Below are positions 30,473 to 40,803 of a stretch of 64,000 nucleotides of DNA, piece by piece. The DNA comes from Candidatus Azobacteroides pseudotrichonymphae genomovar. CFP2 (GTDB taxonomy: Bacteria > Bacteroidota > Bacteroidia > Bacteroidales > Azobacteroidaceae), in contig NC_011565.1 in the NCBI RefSeq assembly GCF_000010645.1, positions 448,001 to 512,000 on the forward strand. Reading direction: 5' to 3'. The notes below the pieces were generated by a model. The model saw nothing but the letters and a program-made list of their open reading frames with translations. It was not told the DNA's origin and ran no database searches. Each line of letters starts with the position of its first letter. The stretch's first letter is position 1. Both the position numbers and the translations under genes were made by a program.

Positions 30473-30575
30473 TTTTTTTATTTTGTTAATTTTTTTCGAT
30501 TTTGGGGTTGAAGGTACGCAAATTCAATGTTGGTGTGTCTTTGACCTTTGATTTTTAGTTAAAAAAGCTAGTACT

Positions 30576-32132
30576 GTGATAAGTGAGTTAGTGATTGATG
30601 TTCAACCTCAAATAATATCTATTGCTGTTCTTGAGGATAAAAATCTGGTTGAATTTCGTAAAGAAGTGCGTGATTTATCATTTTCGGTAGGGAACATTTA
30701 TCTCGGTAGAGTAAAAAAAATGATGCCGGGTTTGAATGCTGCTTTTGTGGATATTGGAGGTGAAAAAGGAGCTTTTCTTCACTATCGTGATTTGGGGGGT
30801 AATATTAATAGTTTAAATACTTTTTTAAAGAAAGTCTTCAGTGAGAAAAGAATACCACCTATTGGAAAGTTTCTATGTTCATCTGCTGAGGTAGCTAAGG
30901 ATATTTCTATTACCGATATTTTGAAGCAAGGTGATAATGTGTTGGTACAAATTGTCAAAGAGCCAATTGCTACCAAGGGGCCTCGTCTTACTTCAGAGCT
31001 CTCCATTGTGGGAAGATGTCTTATTGTTATCCCTTTTGGGGATAGGGTAAGTATTTCGTTAAAGATTCAATCTGACAAAGAGCGTATTCGGTTAAAGCAG
31101 CTAGTATGTAGTATTAAGCCTAAAAATTTTTCTGTGATTGTTCGTACATCGGCGAAAGGGAAACAGGCGTCTGAACTTGATAAAGAATTAAAAATATTAG
31201 TTAAGCGTTGGAACGATAATATCGTAAAGCTTATTAACAGTAAATCTCCATCTTTGATTTATGAGGAAACTGGAAGGGTACTAGCATTGTTGAGAGACAA
31301 TTTTGATTCTTCTTTTGAACACATTTATATCAATGATGAAAATATGTTCAATGAGGTGCGCGATTATCTTAGTTTGATTGATCCTCAAAAATCAAATATT
31401 GTAAAACTTTATAAAGGGGAATTTCCGATCTTTGACAATTTTGTTATTACCAAACAACTCAAATCGAAATTTGGAAAAATAATTACTCTTAAAAATGGAG
31501 CGTACCTTGTTATTGAACATACGGAAGCAATGTATGTTATTGATGTGAATAGTGGAAATCGCTTAGCATTAACTGCTAATACTAATCAAGAGGATGTTAT
31601 AGTAGATGTGAATATGAGCGCTGCCGAAGAAATTGCAAAACAGTTACGACTTCGAGATATGGGAGGTATAATTGTGATAGATTTTATTGATATGTATGAA
31701 CAGGTGAACCGTCAAAAGTTGTACGATTCTATGTGTAACTTTATGGCCAAAGATAGGGCAAAACACCATGTTTTTCCATTAAGTAAAGTTGGATTAATGG
31801 AAATTACTAGAAAAAGAATACGCCCAGCCTTGGATTTTAATGCTATGGAAACTTGTTCTGTCCCCCTTGGAAAGGGGACCATTAAACCATCTATTTTTTT
31901 TACAGATATGTTAGATGAGAAAATTAAAATCGTTGTAAAAAAAATGGGTGTAAAAGAATTCAGTTTGCATATTCATCCATATGTGGCAGCTTTTGTTAAA
32001 AAAGGGTTTTTCTCTCTAAATATGAAATGGAAAATTAAATACTCTGTTGGAATACGAATTATTCCTGATCAAAGTTTGGAAATATTGGGATATAAATTTT
32101 TTAATAAGAAAAAGGAAGGAATAAATATATAG
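30576..32132 (+). CDS. rng: Ribonuclease G/E
   Basis: Endoribonuclease for rRNA 5' maturation and mRNA decay. The start is GTG at 30576 (reads ISELVIDVQPQ), matching the conserved N-terminus. The S1-like domain contains FSVGNIYLGRVKKMMPGLNAAFVDIGGEKGAFLHY (residues about 29-63 in two pieces); the catalytic aspartates are D323 in MYVIDVNSGNR and D369 in GGIIVIDFIDM. It is 518 residues, the short RNase G form without a scaffold tail. It follows the AURKAIP1-type gene as in other Bacteroidetes. Confidence 0.95.
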   Translation: MISELVIDVQPQIISIAVLEDKNLVEFRKEVRDLSFSVGNIYLGRVKKMMPGLNAAFVDIGGEKGAFLHYRDLGGNINSLNTFLKKVFSEKRIPPIGKFLCSSAEVAKDISITDILKQGDNVLVQIVKEPIATKGPRLTSELSIVGRCLIVIPFGDRVSISLKIQSDKERIRLKQLVCSIKPKNFSVIVRTSAKGKQASELDKELKILVKRWNDNIVKLINSKSPSLIYEETGRVLALLRDNFDSSFEHIYINDENMFNEVRDYLSLIDPQKSNIVKLYKGEFPIFDNFVITKQLKSKFGKIITLKNGAYLVIEHTEAMYVIDVNSGNRLALTANTNQEDVIVDVNMSAAEEIAKQLRLRDMGGIIVIDFIDMYEQVNRQKLYDSMCNFMAKDRAKHHVFPLSKVGLMEITRKRIRPALDFNAMETCSVPLGKGTIKPSIFFTDMLDEKIKIVVKKMGVKEFSLHIHPYVAAFVKKGFFSLNMKWKIKYSVGIRIIPDQSLEILGYKFFNKKKEGINI

Positions 32133-32208
32133 ATATGATCCTATGGGTAAGGATTTTTTGTATTTTTACAAAGTTTTAGAAATTTACGTAAATTATGTTT
32201 AGGTTGTT

Positions 32209-34938
32209 ATGAATAAAAAGAGAGTTTATTTATTTGGTAATGGAGATGCTGAGGGTAAGGCAGATATGAGAGATCTTTTGGGTGGCAAGGGAGCTAATTT
32301 GGCTGAAATGAACTTGATTGGTCTTCCTGTTCCTCCAGGTTTTACTATTACTACCGAAGTTTGTACAGAATATAATCAGTTAGGTAAGAATGCTGTAATT
32401 GAATTGATTAAATTGGAAGTAGAAGAATCTATTAAAAAAATAGAGGAAGCTACGAGTACAAAGTTTGGGGATAGAGATAATCCATGTCTTGTTTCTGTTC
32501 GTTCTGGTGCAAGAGTATCTATGCCGGGCATGATGGATACTGTTTTGAATTTGGGTTTGAATGATGAAGCTGTTGTAGGAATTGCTAAAAAATCGGGGAA
32601 TGAACGTTTTGCATGGGATTCTTATCGTCGTTTTGTTCAGATGTATAGTGATGTAGTTTTGGGAATGAAATCAAATTTTAAATCAGAAATCGGCCCGTTT
32701 GAAAAAATTATAGAAGAAGTAAAAAAAATACGTGGAGTGGAATTGGATACCGAATTGACCCTAACCGATTTAAAAGAATTAGTGGTTAAATTCAAGATTG
32801 CTGTTAAAAAACAGACTGGTAGGGATTTCCCAAACTCTCCATGGGAACAGCTTTGGGGGGCCATCTGTGCTGTATTTGATAGTTGGATGAATGAGCGAGC
32901 TATTCTTTATCGTCAAATGTACCGTATTCCGGAAGAATGGGGGACTGCTGTTAATGTGCAGGCAATGGTTTTCGGAAATATGGGAAGGACTTCTGCCACT
33001 GGTGTGGCTTTTACTCGTGACGCTGCTACTGGAGAAGATATTTTCAATGGAGAGTATCTAATTAATGCACAGGGAGAAGATGTTGTGGCAGGTATTCGTA
33101 CTCCTCAACAAATTACTATCGAGGGATCTAAGCGTTGGGCAATTCAACAAGGCGTCTCTGAAGAGGAACGCAAAGTACGATATCCTTCTCTGGAAGAATC
33201 TATGCCTGAATGTGCAAAAGATTTGATTGCAATCCAACAAAAATTAGAAAATTATTTTAAAGATATGCAAGATCTTGAGTTTACTATTCAAGATGGGAAA
33301 TTATGGTTGCTTCAAACTCGTAATGGAAAGCGAACTGGCACTGCGATGGTAAAAATTGCCATAGATATGTTAAAGCAAGGTATTATTGATGAAAAAACGG
33401 TTTTGCTGCGTCAGGAGCCAGAGAAATTAGATGAATTACTTCATCCTGTTTTTAAAAGATCAGCACTAGCGTCTGTTATGCCTATTACAAAAGGGTTGCC
33501 TGCATCTCCTGGTGCAGCTACTGGTAAAATTGTATTCCATGCTGAAGAGGCTGAAGAGTTTGTAGCAAAAGGTGAAAAAGTTATTTTGTGTCGTATTGAG
33601 ACTTCTCCTGAAGATTTACGGGGCATGGCTGTCGCAGAAGGCATTGTGACAGCACGCGGTGGTATGACCTCTCATGCCGCTGTAGTTGCGCGTGGTATGG
33701 GCAAATGTTGTGTATCAGCTGCCAATGATTTACAGATAGATTATAAATCTAAAAAAATGGTGATAGGTGGTAGAGTGTTATTGAAAGAAGGTGATTGGAT
33801 TTCTTTAAATGGTTCCACCGGTTTAGTATACGCAGGTAAGATAGAGACACAAGAGGCAGAATTGAATGATGATTTTAGCGAAATAATGCGTTTGGCAGAT
33901 AAATATGCTCGTTTAGAAGTAAGAGCTAATGCGGATACTCCTCACGATGCTATGATTGCACGTAAATTTGGTGCTCAGGGAATTGGGCTTTGTCGTACAG
34001 AACACATGTTTTTCGAAGGAGACAAGATTATTGCTATGCGAGAAATGATTTTGGCTAAAGATGAGAATGGACGTCGATATGCTTTGGCTAAATTATTGCC
34101 TTTACAACGTGCTGACTTCATTGGTATCTTTGAAGTTATGGAAGGTCTTCCTGTAACGGTTCGCTTGTTAGATCCGCCTTTGCACGAATTTGTCCCTCAT
34201 GATGAAATTGGACAAAAGGAAATGGCTCAAGTAATGGGTATTTCTTATGAAGAAATTCACAATCGTGTTGAAAGTTTGCTGGAGCAAAATCCAATGTTAG
34301 GACTTCGTGGTTGTCGGTTGGGTAATTTATATCCCGAAATTACTGAAATGCAAACTCGTGCTATTTTAGAAGCTGCATTAGATTTGAAGGCCAAAGGGAT
34401 CGAAACATATCCAGAAATTATGGTTCCATTAACTGGTATCCTTTATGAGTTCTTGGCTCAAAGAAAAATTATTGACGATACAGCAAAGGTTATTTTTGAA
34501 GAGCGAAAGGATAAAATAGACTACAAAGTAGGAACAATGATTGAAATTCCACGTGCAGCATTAACTGCTCACCGTATTGCTACTTCTGCTGAGTTTTTCT
34601 CATTTGGTACTAATGATTTAACTCAAATGACATTTGGTTATAGTCGAGATGATGTGGCTAAATTCTTGCCGATGTATTTGGAAAAAGGTATTCTAAAGGA
34701 TGATCCATTTGCTGTATTAGATCAAAAGGGTGTTGGACAGCTAGTGGAATTAGCAACGAAAAGAGGTCGTGAGGTGAAGAAGGAATTGAAATGTGGTATT
34801 TGTGGAGAACATGGTGGTGAGCCACGTTCTGTCAAGTTTTACGAAAAGGTTGGATTGAATTATGTGAGTTGTTCTCCATTTCGTGTACCTATTGCACGGT
34901 TGGCTGCATCTCAGGCTGCTATCGGGCAGAATAAATAA
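32209..34938 (+). CDS. ppdK: Pyruvate, phosphate dikinase
   Basis: Interconverts pyruvate + ATP + phosphate and phosphoenolpyruvate + AMP + pyrophosphate, serving glycolysis or gluconeogenesis. The N-terminal ATP-grasp domain starts LLGGKGANLAEM, the phosphohistidine is H489 in GGMTSHAAVVARGMGK, and the PEP-binding TIM barrel carries GLCRTEHMFF, GLRGCRLG, the SFGTNDLTQ motif and CGICGEHGGEP near the end. The 909 residues are normal. A weak hairpin (34999-35022) then tRNA-Gly follow. Confidence 0.97.
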   Translation: MNKKRVYLFGNGDAEGKADMRDLLGGKGANLAEMNLIGLPVPPGFTITTEVCTEYNQLGKNAVIELIKLEVEESIKKIEEATSTKFGDRDNPCLVSVRSGARVSMPGMMDTVLNLGLNDEAVVGIAKKSGNERFAWDSYRRFVQMYSDVVLGMKSNFKSEIGPFEKIIEEVKKIRGVELDTELTLTDLKELVVKFKIAVKKQTGRDFPNSPWEQLWGAICAVFDSWMNERAILYRQMYRIPEEWGTAVNVQAMVFGNMGRTSATGVAFTRDAATGEDIFNGEYLINAQGEDVVAGIRTPQQITIEGSKRWAIQQGVSEEERKVRYPSLEESMPECAKDLIAIQQKLENYFKDMQDLEFTIQDGKLWLLQTRNGKRTGTAMVKIAIDMLKQGIIDEKTVLLRQEPEKLDELLHPVFKRSALASVMPITKGLPASPGAATGKIVFHAEEAEEFVAKGEKVILCRIETSPEDLRGMAVAEGIVTARGGMTSHAAVVARGMGKCCVSAANDLQIDYKSKKMVIGGRVLLKEGDWISLNGSTGLVYAGKIETQEAELNDDFSEIMRLADKYARLEVRANADTPHDAMIARKFGAQGIGLCRTEHMFFEGDKIIAMREMILAKDENGRRYALAKLLPLQRADFIGIFEVMEGLPVTVRLLDPPLHEFVPHDEIGQKEMAQVMGISYEEIHNRVESLLEQNPMLGLRGCRLGNLYPEITEMQTRAILEAALDLKAKGIETYPEIMVPLTGILYEFLAQRKIIDDTAKVIFEERKDKIDYKVGTMIEIPRAALTAHRIATSAEFFSFGTNDLTQMTFGYSRDDVAKFLPMYLEKGILKDDPFAVLDQKGVGQLVELATKRGREVKKELKCGICGEHGGEPRSVKFYEKVGLNYVSCSPFRVPIARLAASQAAIGQNK

Positions 34939-34998
34939 TTAATTTATACGTAAAAGTCGTAAGATCCTTTCTTAGTGTTTGAAATTTGAGTTATTGGT

Positions 34999-35022
34999 AG
35001 TTTTCCTTGGAAATGGAAAACT
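34999..35022 (+). terminator. Possible ppdK terminator
   Basis: 8-bp stem AGTTTTCC / GGAAAACT with an 8-base loop, 60 bases after the ppdK stop; five T follow after a 9-base gap, so it is a weak terminator candidate. Confidence 0.4.
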
Positions 35023-35183
35023 GTCGACGATTTTTCTTGGAAAAGCTAAGATATTTTTTTATTACTAATGATTAATTGATTTTTTTTTAAAATCAAGTAT
35101 GTGTGTAAGCCTGTATCATTTACAATGAATATATATAGTAAATGTATAGACATATTAAGCATGGAATTTGCTTATTTTAAGTT

Positions 35184-35258
35184 GCGAAAATAGCTCAGTT
35201 GGTAGAGAGTATAACCTTCCCAAGGTTAGGGTCGCGGGTTCGAATCCCGTTTTTCGCT
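35184..35258 (+). tRNA. tRNA-Gly (CCC)
   Basis: Cloverleaf with acceptor GCGAAAA / TTTTCGC, D stem GCTC / GAGT (closing G-T), anticodon stem TAACC / GGTTA and loop TTCCCAA, placing CCC at 35219-35221. The T arm is GCGGG-TTCGAAT-CCCGT. Discriminator T suits glycine. The 3' CCA is not encoded. It reads GGG codons, which are rare in so AT-rich a genome. Confidence 0.95.
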
Positions 35259-35533
35259 CTGATGCTTTGAGAGATATTAGAAGGGAGGAACAAGGAATAA
35301 TGTTTTTTTGATGTAATATGGAAGTTTTTCATTCTATTGGTATAATGAAGGACAAAAAATAGATAAAAAAGCAGGAGAGAGTTGCTTCTTTTCGAAAAAT
35401 TTTATGTACAACTCACGAAATATAAAAGAGATTCTAGTGTGAAAACGGTTAGGATTTAATTTTTGGAGGTTGAATTGTTCCTTTTTTCTCTCTAACTCTA
35501 ACAGATTTTTTTTGAAAGTTGACTTGAAATATT

Positions 35534-35558
35534 CCCCTCTTGAGATTCTCAGGAGGGG
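35534..35558. terminator. Strong hairpin between tRNA-Gly and glnS
   Basis: Eleven-pair stem: CCCCTC / GAGGGG, then T-G and T-A, then GAG / CTC with an ATT loop. There is no T-run next to it, but its place between converging genes fits a transcript end. Confidence 0.5.
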
Positions 35559-35565
35559 GGAGCAT

Positions 35566-35597
35566 ATTCACTTGATATATATATATATCAAGTGAAT
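35566..35597. repeat. Perfect 32-bp palindrome
   Basis: Arms ATTCACTTGATATAT and its exact complement around a central AT. About 20 bases downstream of the glnS stop codon on the minus strand. Confidence 0.9.
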
Positions 35598-35618
35598 GGG
35601 GCTAAAAAAACAGTTTTT

Positions 35619-37337
35619 TTATGGAAAAACTTTGCCCTTTGAATCTTTCAATGAAACGGTACGATTAAAAATCAATTTTCCTTTCTTGGAATCAAGATCT
35701 ACATTGAAGTATCCTAATCGTTGGAATTGAAAGTTTTCTAATGGGTGAGCATTTTCCAATTCTTGTTCTACTCTTGCTCCAGTTTTTACAATCAATGAAT
35801 AAGGATTTATTAACTTGTGAAAATCTTTTTCCTCAGAAGGATTTTCTACAACAAAGAGGCGATCGTATAATCTTATTTCAGCCGGAAGGCTGTGTTCTGC
35901 AGAAACCCAATGTAGGGTACTTTTTACTTTTCGATTGCTTGCAGGTAATCCGCTTTTTGTTTGTGGGTCATATTCAGCATAAATTTCTTCTATAGTTCCA
36001 ATTTTATTTTTTTTGACCCCTATACATTTAACAATGTAGGCATTTTTCAAACGGATTTCTCCTCCAGGAGTCATACGGAAAAAATTCTTTGGAGCATTTT
36101 CCATAAAGTCTTCTCTTTCTATATATAATTCACGAGAAAACGCAATTTGATGAGTACCAGCCAAATCATTTTCTGGATTGTTTGCAGCTTCCAACATTTC
36201 TATTTTTTTTTTCGGATAGTTGATCAAAATCAGTTTTATTGGTTCTATAATTACAGAAACACGTTTGGCTTTTGCATTCAAGTCTTCACGAACAGAATGT
36301 TCCAGCAAGGCAATATCTATTAAAGCCTCAAATTTGGTAAAGCCAATTTTTTCTACAAAATTGCGAATAGATTCAGGAGTATAACCTCTGCGGCGCAATC
36401 CAGCCAAAGTTGGCATACGAGGATCATCCCATCCTTTAACAAATCCTTCTTTTACCAATTGAAGTAATTTGCGCTTACTCATTATTGTATAAGTTAAGTT
36501 TAAACGGTTGAATTCGTATTGAAATGGTCTGTAATTCACATCTTTTGGATAAAACTCTTTCAATTGATCTATAAACCAATCATATAAGGGGCGATGAGTA
36601 ACGAATTCTAACGTACAAATAGAATGGGTAACTCCTTCAAAATAATCACTTTGTCCATGTGCAAAATCATACATAGGGTAAACTTTCCATGTTTTTCCTG
36701 TCCGCTGATGTGGATGATTAACAATCCTGTAAATAATTGGGTCGCGAAAGTGCATATTAGGGTTACTCATGTCAATTTTAGCTCTTAATACCATTGCCCC
36801 TTCTGGGATTTCGCCTTTATTCATTTTATTAAATAGATCTAAATTTTCCTCTGAAGGGCGGTTCCTATATGGCGAATTTGTACCTATACGAGTTGGCGTT
36901 CCCTTTTGTAAGGCAATTTCTTCTGAAGATTGTTCGTCTATATAAGCTTTTCCTGCTTTGATTAATTGAACAGCAAAATCCCACAATTTTTGGAAATAGT
37001 CAGAAGCATAATAAATATTCCCCCAATTGAAACCTAACCATCGAACATCTTCCATAATAGAGTTTACATATTCCATATCTTCTTTTGTTGGATTAGTATC
37101 ATCAAAACGGAGATTACATACACCTCCATATTTTTGAACAACACCAAAATCTATACAAATAGCTTTTGCATGACCTATATGTAAATAACCATTTGGTTCT
37201 GGTGGGAAACGTGTTTGAATTTTCCCATCATTCTTCCCTTTAGCTAAATCTTTTTCTATAATTGATTCTATGAAATTAATGCCCTTTTTTTTATTTCCTC
37301 CATTTGTAATATTTTGTGTAATATTTTGCCTATGCAT
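35619..37337 (-). CDS. glnS: Glutaminyl-tRNA synthetase
   Basis: Class I synthetase charging tRNA-Gln directly. The HIGH-type motif is PPEPNGYLHIGHAKAI (H53-I-G-H56), the KMSKS equivalent is TIMSKRKL, and DPRMPTLAGLRRRGYTPE follows as usual. The C-terminal beta barrels bind the anticodon. The 572-residue length is typical. The N-terminal about 18 residues (MHRQNITQNITNGGN) are asparagine-rich and not conserved, so a slightly later start is possible. It is divergent from the FtsB-like gene with only 71 bases between them, which must hold both promoters. Confidence 0.96.
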   Translation of the reverse strand: MHRQNITQNITNGGNKKKGINFIESIIEKDLAKGKNDGKIQTRFPPEPNGYLHIGHAKAICIDFGVVQKYGGVCNLRFDDTNPTKEDMEYVNSIMEDVRWLGFNWGNIYYASDYFQKLWDFAVQLIKAGKAYIDEQSSEEIALQKGTPTRIGTNSPYRNRPSEENLDLFNKMNKGEIPEGAMVLRAKIDMSNPNMHFRDPIIYRIVNHPHQRTGKTWKVYPMYDFAHGQSDYFEGVTHSICTLEFVTHRPLYDWFIDQLKEFYPKDVNYRPFQYEFNRLNLTYTIMSKRKLLQLVKEGFVKGWDDPRMPTLAGLRRRGYTPESIRNFVEKIGFTKFEALIDIALLEHSVREDLNAKAKRVSVIIEPIKLILINYPKKKIEMLEAANNPENDLAGTHQIAFSRELYIEREDFMENAPKNFFRMTPGGEIRLKNAYIVKCIGVKKNKIGTIEEIYAEYDPQTKSGLPASNRKVKSTLHWVSAEHSLPAEIRLYDRLFVVENPSEEKDFHKLINPYSLIVKTGARVEQELENAHPLENFQFQRLGYFNVDLDSKKGKLIFNRTVSLKDSKGKVFP

Positions 37338-37408
37338 AGTGCATGAAATACAAATTGAATTGCGAAGTTACGGAATTTATTTTTTACTTTTATCTAAAAT
37401 AAGTTTTT

Positions 37409-37717
37409 ATGAACAATCGTTTTACAAATATATTTAAGTGTATAAAAAGTAAATTAAATAAGTATTGGATAGCTTTTATTATGTTCACTATTGTTACTTT
37501 TTTAATAGGAGATAGTACTATTTTCAAACGAATTAGTTATGATCAACAAATTAGCCACTTAAGAAGTGAAATAGAGTTTTATACAAAACAAAAAGAGGAA
37601 AACTCGCAAAAACTTAAAGCTTTGCATGGTGACAATAAAAGTTTGGAAAAGTTAGCTCGAGAACAATACCTAATGACTAAAGCTAACGAAGAATTGTTTA
37701 TTATAAAAGACAAATGA
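37409..37717 (+). CDS. Septum formation initiator (FtsB/DivIC-like)
   Basis: Small bitopic membrane protein of the divisome, expected to pair with FtsL and FtsQ. It has a short cytosolic N-terminus, one membrane segment (about 19-37, YWIAFIMFTIVTFLIGDS) and a periplasmic coiled coil (about 43-80, SHLRSEIEFYTKQKEEN) followed by LEKLAREQYLMTKANEELFII, the typical FtsB/DivIC end. The 102 residues are normal. No other division gene is next to it. Confidence 0.85.
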   Translation: MNNRFTNIFKCIKSKLNKYWIAFIMFTIVTFLIGDSTIFKRISYDQQISHLRSEIEFYTKQKEENSQKLKALHGDNKSLEKLAREQYLMTKANEELFIIKDK

Positions 37718-38014
37718 GATTTCAATTTTGAACAGAAATCTTAAATTGAAGATGTAATTTGTGAATAATGTTACAAATGGGAATTAGGTTTTTACTTTTG
37801 AAGTCAGTCTTGTTTATCAAAAATTTTCATATCAGGAATTGCAATAGTTGTAGTATCTTGTGCTATTTGGAGAGGGATGTACATTTAAATTCATTTCAGC
37901 AGTCGATTGACGACATCGTTATAGTGTAGAATCCTCTTTTATTTAAAAAAATCCGAAACCTAGGTGCAACAAAACAAACCCGCAGTATTTTCTATAATCA
38001 ACTCTTATTAAGAG

Positions 38015-39124
38015 TCATAAAGAGTCGTACTTTTTGATATTACCAAGCTGTCTTTCTAGAGATTGCTTGGCTATTGTATATTCGGACTTCATGCTTTCAA
38101 AAACCTCTTTCACTGTATTTATTTTTTTTGCTAGGTATGCATTTGCTCCTGCAAATACATATCCTTTCTCCATATTGCCCTTAGCTGCATTATATAATAC
38201 TTTAATAATGCAATAAGGACTTTGGGTACAATTACAAGTCCTAATACAATGAAATGGACACGTGCGAGGTCTTTCACTACCACTATTTATTTTTTGGATA
38301 AATTCGCTGTTTATTGCTCGACCAGGCATTCCCACTGGACTATCAATAATTACAATATCTTTTTTCGAAGAGTGAATATATACCTGCTTAAAAGCATCTG
38401 ATGCATCACATTCTTTCGTTGTCACAAATATACTACCTAATTGTACTGCGGCTGCACCTAACTTCATGAAACGGTAAATATCTGCACCTGTATATATACC
38501 ACCTGCCGCAATTACAGGAATATTTTTCTGTGCTTTGTATTGATTCGCCACAGCAACTACATCAGGGATTAATCTTTCCAGCGAATAATTTTCATCCTCA
38601 ATTTGCTCTTTCTTAAACCCTAAATGCCCTCCTGCTTTGGGACCTTCAACTACTAAAGCGTCGGGTAAATAACTATAATTCTTATGCCATTTATTACAGA
38701 TGACTTGTGCTGCTCTTGAAGAAGATACAATAGGAACTAATGCTGTTTGGCTTTTGGGTGTCAAATATGATGGTAAATCAAGTGGTAGGCCCGCACCAGA
38801 AAAAATAATATCTATTTTTTCAGAAATAGATGTATGAACCATATCTGAGAAATTGGATAGCGCTACCATAATATTTACTCCAATAATACCATTTGTCTTT
38901 TCACGCGTCTTACGTATTTCTTCTCTTAAGCCCCAAATACAATCTTTTAAATAGTTTTTCGGAGTTTTCGGATATACCAACCCAAGCCCTGCACATGAGA
39001 TTACGCCTACTCCTCCTTCATTGGCTACTGCCGATGCCAATCCTGATAACGAAACGGCAATACCCATCCCACCTTGTATGATAGGCAACTTAATTTCCTT
39101 ATTCCCAATGAAAAAAGGATTCAT
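38015..39124 (-). CDS. Nitronate monooxygenase-like flavoprotein
   Basis: FMN-dependent TIM-barrel enzyme of the nitronate monooxygenase/FabK group. The N-terminus PIIQGGMGIAVSLSGLASAVANEGGVGVIS and the flavin-binding block VIAAGGIYTGADIYRFMKLGAAAVQLGSIFV (here quoted in two overlapping parts) are characteristic. A cysteine-rich stretch CPFHCIRTCNC near residue 290 is found in the Bacteroidetes subgroup. The 369 residues are normal. Whether it detoxifies nitronates or reduces enoyl-ACP cannot be read from sequence. It is divergent from nadB with 110 bases between. Confidence 0.82.
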   Translation of the reverse strand: MNPFFIGNKEIKLPIIQGGMGIAVSLSGLASAVANEGGVGVISCAGLGLVYPKTPKNYLKDCIWGLREEIRKTREKTNGIIGVNIMVALSNFSDMVHTSISEKIDIIFSGAGLPLDLPSYLTPKSQTALVPIVSSSRAAQVICNKWHKNYSYLPDALVVEGPKAGGHLGFKKEQIEDENYSLERLIPDVVAVANQYKAQKNIPVIAAGGIYTGADIYRFMKLGAAAVQLGSIFVTTKECDASDAFKQVYIHSSKKDIVIIDSPVGMPGRAINSEFIQKINSGSERPRTCPFHCIRTCNCTQSPYCIIKVLYNAAKGNMEKGYVFAGANAYLAKKINTVKEVFESMKSEYTIAKQSLERQLGNIKKYDSL

Positions 39125-39234
39125 AACTATTTACTTTTAAAAGTAGATGACCAAATATTATTTTGGCACAAAGGTAAGTCTTTTTATTTAATTTTGTTTC
39201 AACTTAATATCTTATTATTAATATCTATTTTTAT

Positions 39235-40803
39235 ATGGTACATAGGTTTGATTTTTTAGTTATCGGCTCTGGTATTGCAGGATTGAGTTATTCTTTAAAA
39301 ATGGCAAACAAAGGAAATGTTGCTATTCTTTGCAAAACTACCTTAGAAGAAACTAATACCTTTTATGCTCAAGGAGGAATTGCTTCCGTTACATTGCCTT
39401 GGGATGATTTTGAGAAACATATCAATGACACTTTGATTGCAGGTGATGGACTTTGTAACAGGAATGTAGTTGAAAAAGTTGTTCGCGAAGCACCTCAGCA
39501 AATAAAGGAATTGATCCGTTGGGGGGTAAATTTTGATAAAGACTCTAAAGGTTCATTTTCTTTACATAAAGAAGGGGGACATTCTGAATGTCGAATCCTT
39601 CATCACAAAGATAATACCGGACAAGAAATACAGGAAAGTTTGGTCAATGCTGTTAAACATCACCCAAATATTATTGTATTTGATCACCATTTTGCTATCG
39701 AAATTTTAACTCAACATCATTTGGGTATGAAAGTAACAAGGGATACTACAAATATAGAATGTTATGGTGCTTATGTCCTGAACGAAAGGACAAATAAAAT
39801 TCATACTTTCCTTTCTAAAATTACTATGATTTGTACTGGTGGAATTGGTAATATTTATCAAACTACTACTAATCCTTTGGTTGCCACTGGCGATGGAATT
39901 GCAATTGTTTATCGAGCAAAAGGTCTAGTACGAGATATGGAATTTGTTCAGTTTCATCCAACAGCCTTGTATAATCCAATGGAACGTCCAGCTTTTTTGA
40001 TTTCTGAAGCTTTGCGTGGATATGGTGCTATTTTACGAACGAAAGAGGGCAAAGAATTCATGCATCGTTATGATTCTCGTGGTTCATTAGCTCCACGAGA
40101 TATCGTGGCTCGTGCTATTGATAATGAAATGAAGAGTAGTGGAAGTGATTTTGTCTATCTTGATCTTACACACATAAATGCGAAAGCAACTCGAAGATCT
40201 TATCCTACTATTTACAAGAAATGCTTAAGTGAAGGAATTGATATTACTCATACGTATATACCTGTTATACCAGCAGCTCATTACCTCTGTGGTGGTATTG
40301 TAGTAGATGAAAATGCAAAAACAAGTATTCATAGATTATATGCTGCCGGTGAATGTTCATGTACAGGATTACATGGAGCCAATCGTTTAGCTTCTAATTC
40401 ATTGATTGAAGCTATTATCTATGCTGATGCTGCTGCTCAACACTCAGTTGTGCGATTTAATCAATATGTTTTTAATGAGGATATTCCTCAATGGAATGCT
40501 AAAGGGACTTCACTAACTGAAGAGATGGCTTTAATCACTCAAAGTATTAAAGAAGTTGGAGCAATTATGAGTAATTATGTAGGAATTGTTCGTTCTAATT
40601 TACGTTTGGAACGAGCGATGAAACGCTTGGAAATTATTTATCGAGAAACTGAAAATTTATTTACACAGTCAGTTGTTTCTCGCAATATTTGTGAGTTGCG
40701 TAATATTATATGTGTAGGATATCTAGTTGTTAAACAAGCAATGAAACGAAAAGAAAGTAGAGGATTACATTACAATATCGATTATCAGAAGAAAATAGTG
40801 TAA
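39235..40803 (+). CDS. nadB: L-aspartate oxidase
   Basis: FAD enzyme making iminoaspartate from aspartate, first step of de novo NAD synthesis; in anaerobes fumarate is the likely acceptor. The FAD loop is FLVIGSGIAGLSYSLKMA (residues 7-24), and FYAQGGIASVT, the active region GGHSECRILHHKDNTG, HPTALY, and GGIVVDENAKTSIHRLYAAGECSCTGLHGANRLASNSL (given as one region, about 345-385) are typical. The 522-residue length is normal. nadA and nadC are not in this window. Confidence 0.95.
   Translation: MVHRFDFLVIGSGIAGLSYSLKMANKGNVAILCKTTLEETNTFYAQGGIASVTLPWDDFEKHINDTLIAGDGLCNRNVVEKVVREAPQQIKELIRWGVNFDKDSKGSFSLHKEGGHSECRILHHKDNTGQEIQESLVNAVKHHPNIIVFDHHFAIEILTQHHLGMKVTRDTTNIECYGAYVLNERTNKIHTFLSKITMICTGGIGNIYQTTTNPLVATGDGIAIVYRAKGLVRDMEFVQFHPTALYNPMERPAFLISEALRGYGAILRTKEGKEFMHRYDSRGSLAPRDIVARAIDNEMKSSGSDFVYLDLTHINAKATRRSYPTIYKKCLSEGIDITHTYIPVIPAAHYLCGGIVVDENAKTSIHRLYAAGECSCTGLHGANRLASNSLIEAIIYADAAAQHSVVRFNQYVFNEDIPQWNAKGTSLTEEMALITQSIKEVGAIMSNYVGIVRSNLRLERAMKRLEIIYRETENLFTQSVVSRNICELRNIICVGYLVVKQAMKRKESRGLHYNIDYQKKIV

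Larger units (their letters stand above)
35259..35618. other. Spacer with two strong inverted repeats
   Basis: No gene. It contains a GC-rich hairpin at 35534-35558 (CCCCTCTTGAG arm, 3-base loop) and a perfect 32-bp palindrome at 35566-35597. Both lie just beyond the glnS stop and between convergent transcripts, so one or both may serve as a bidirectional transcript end. Confidence 0.65.
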
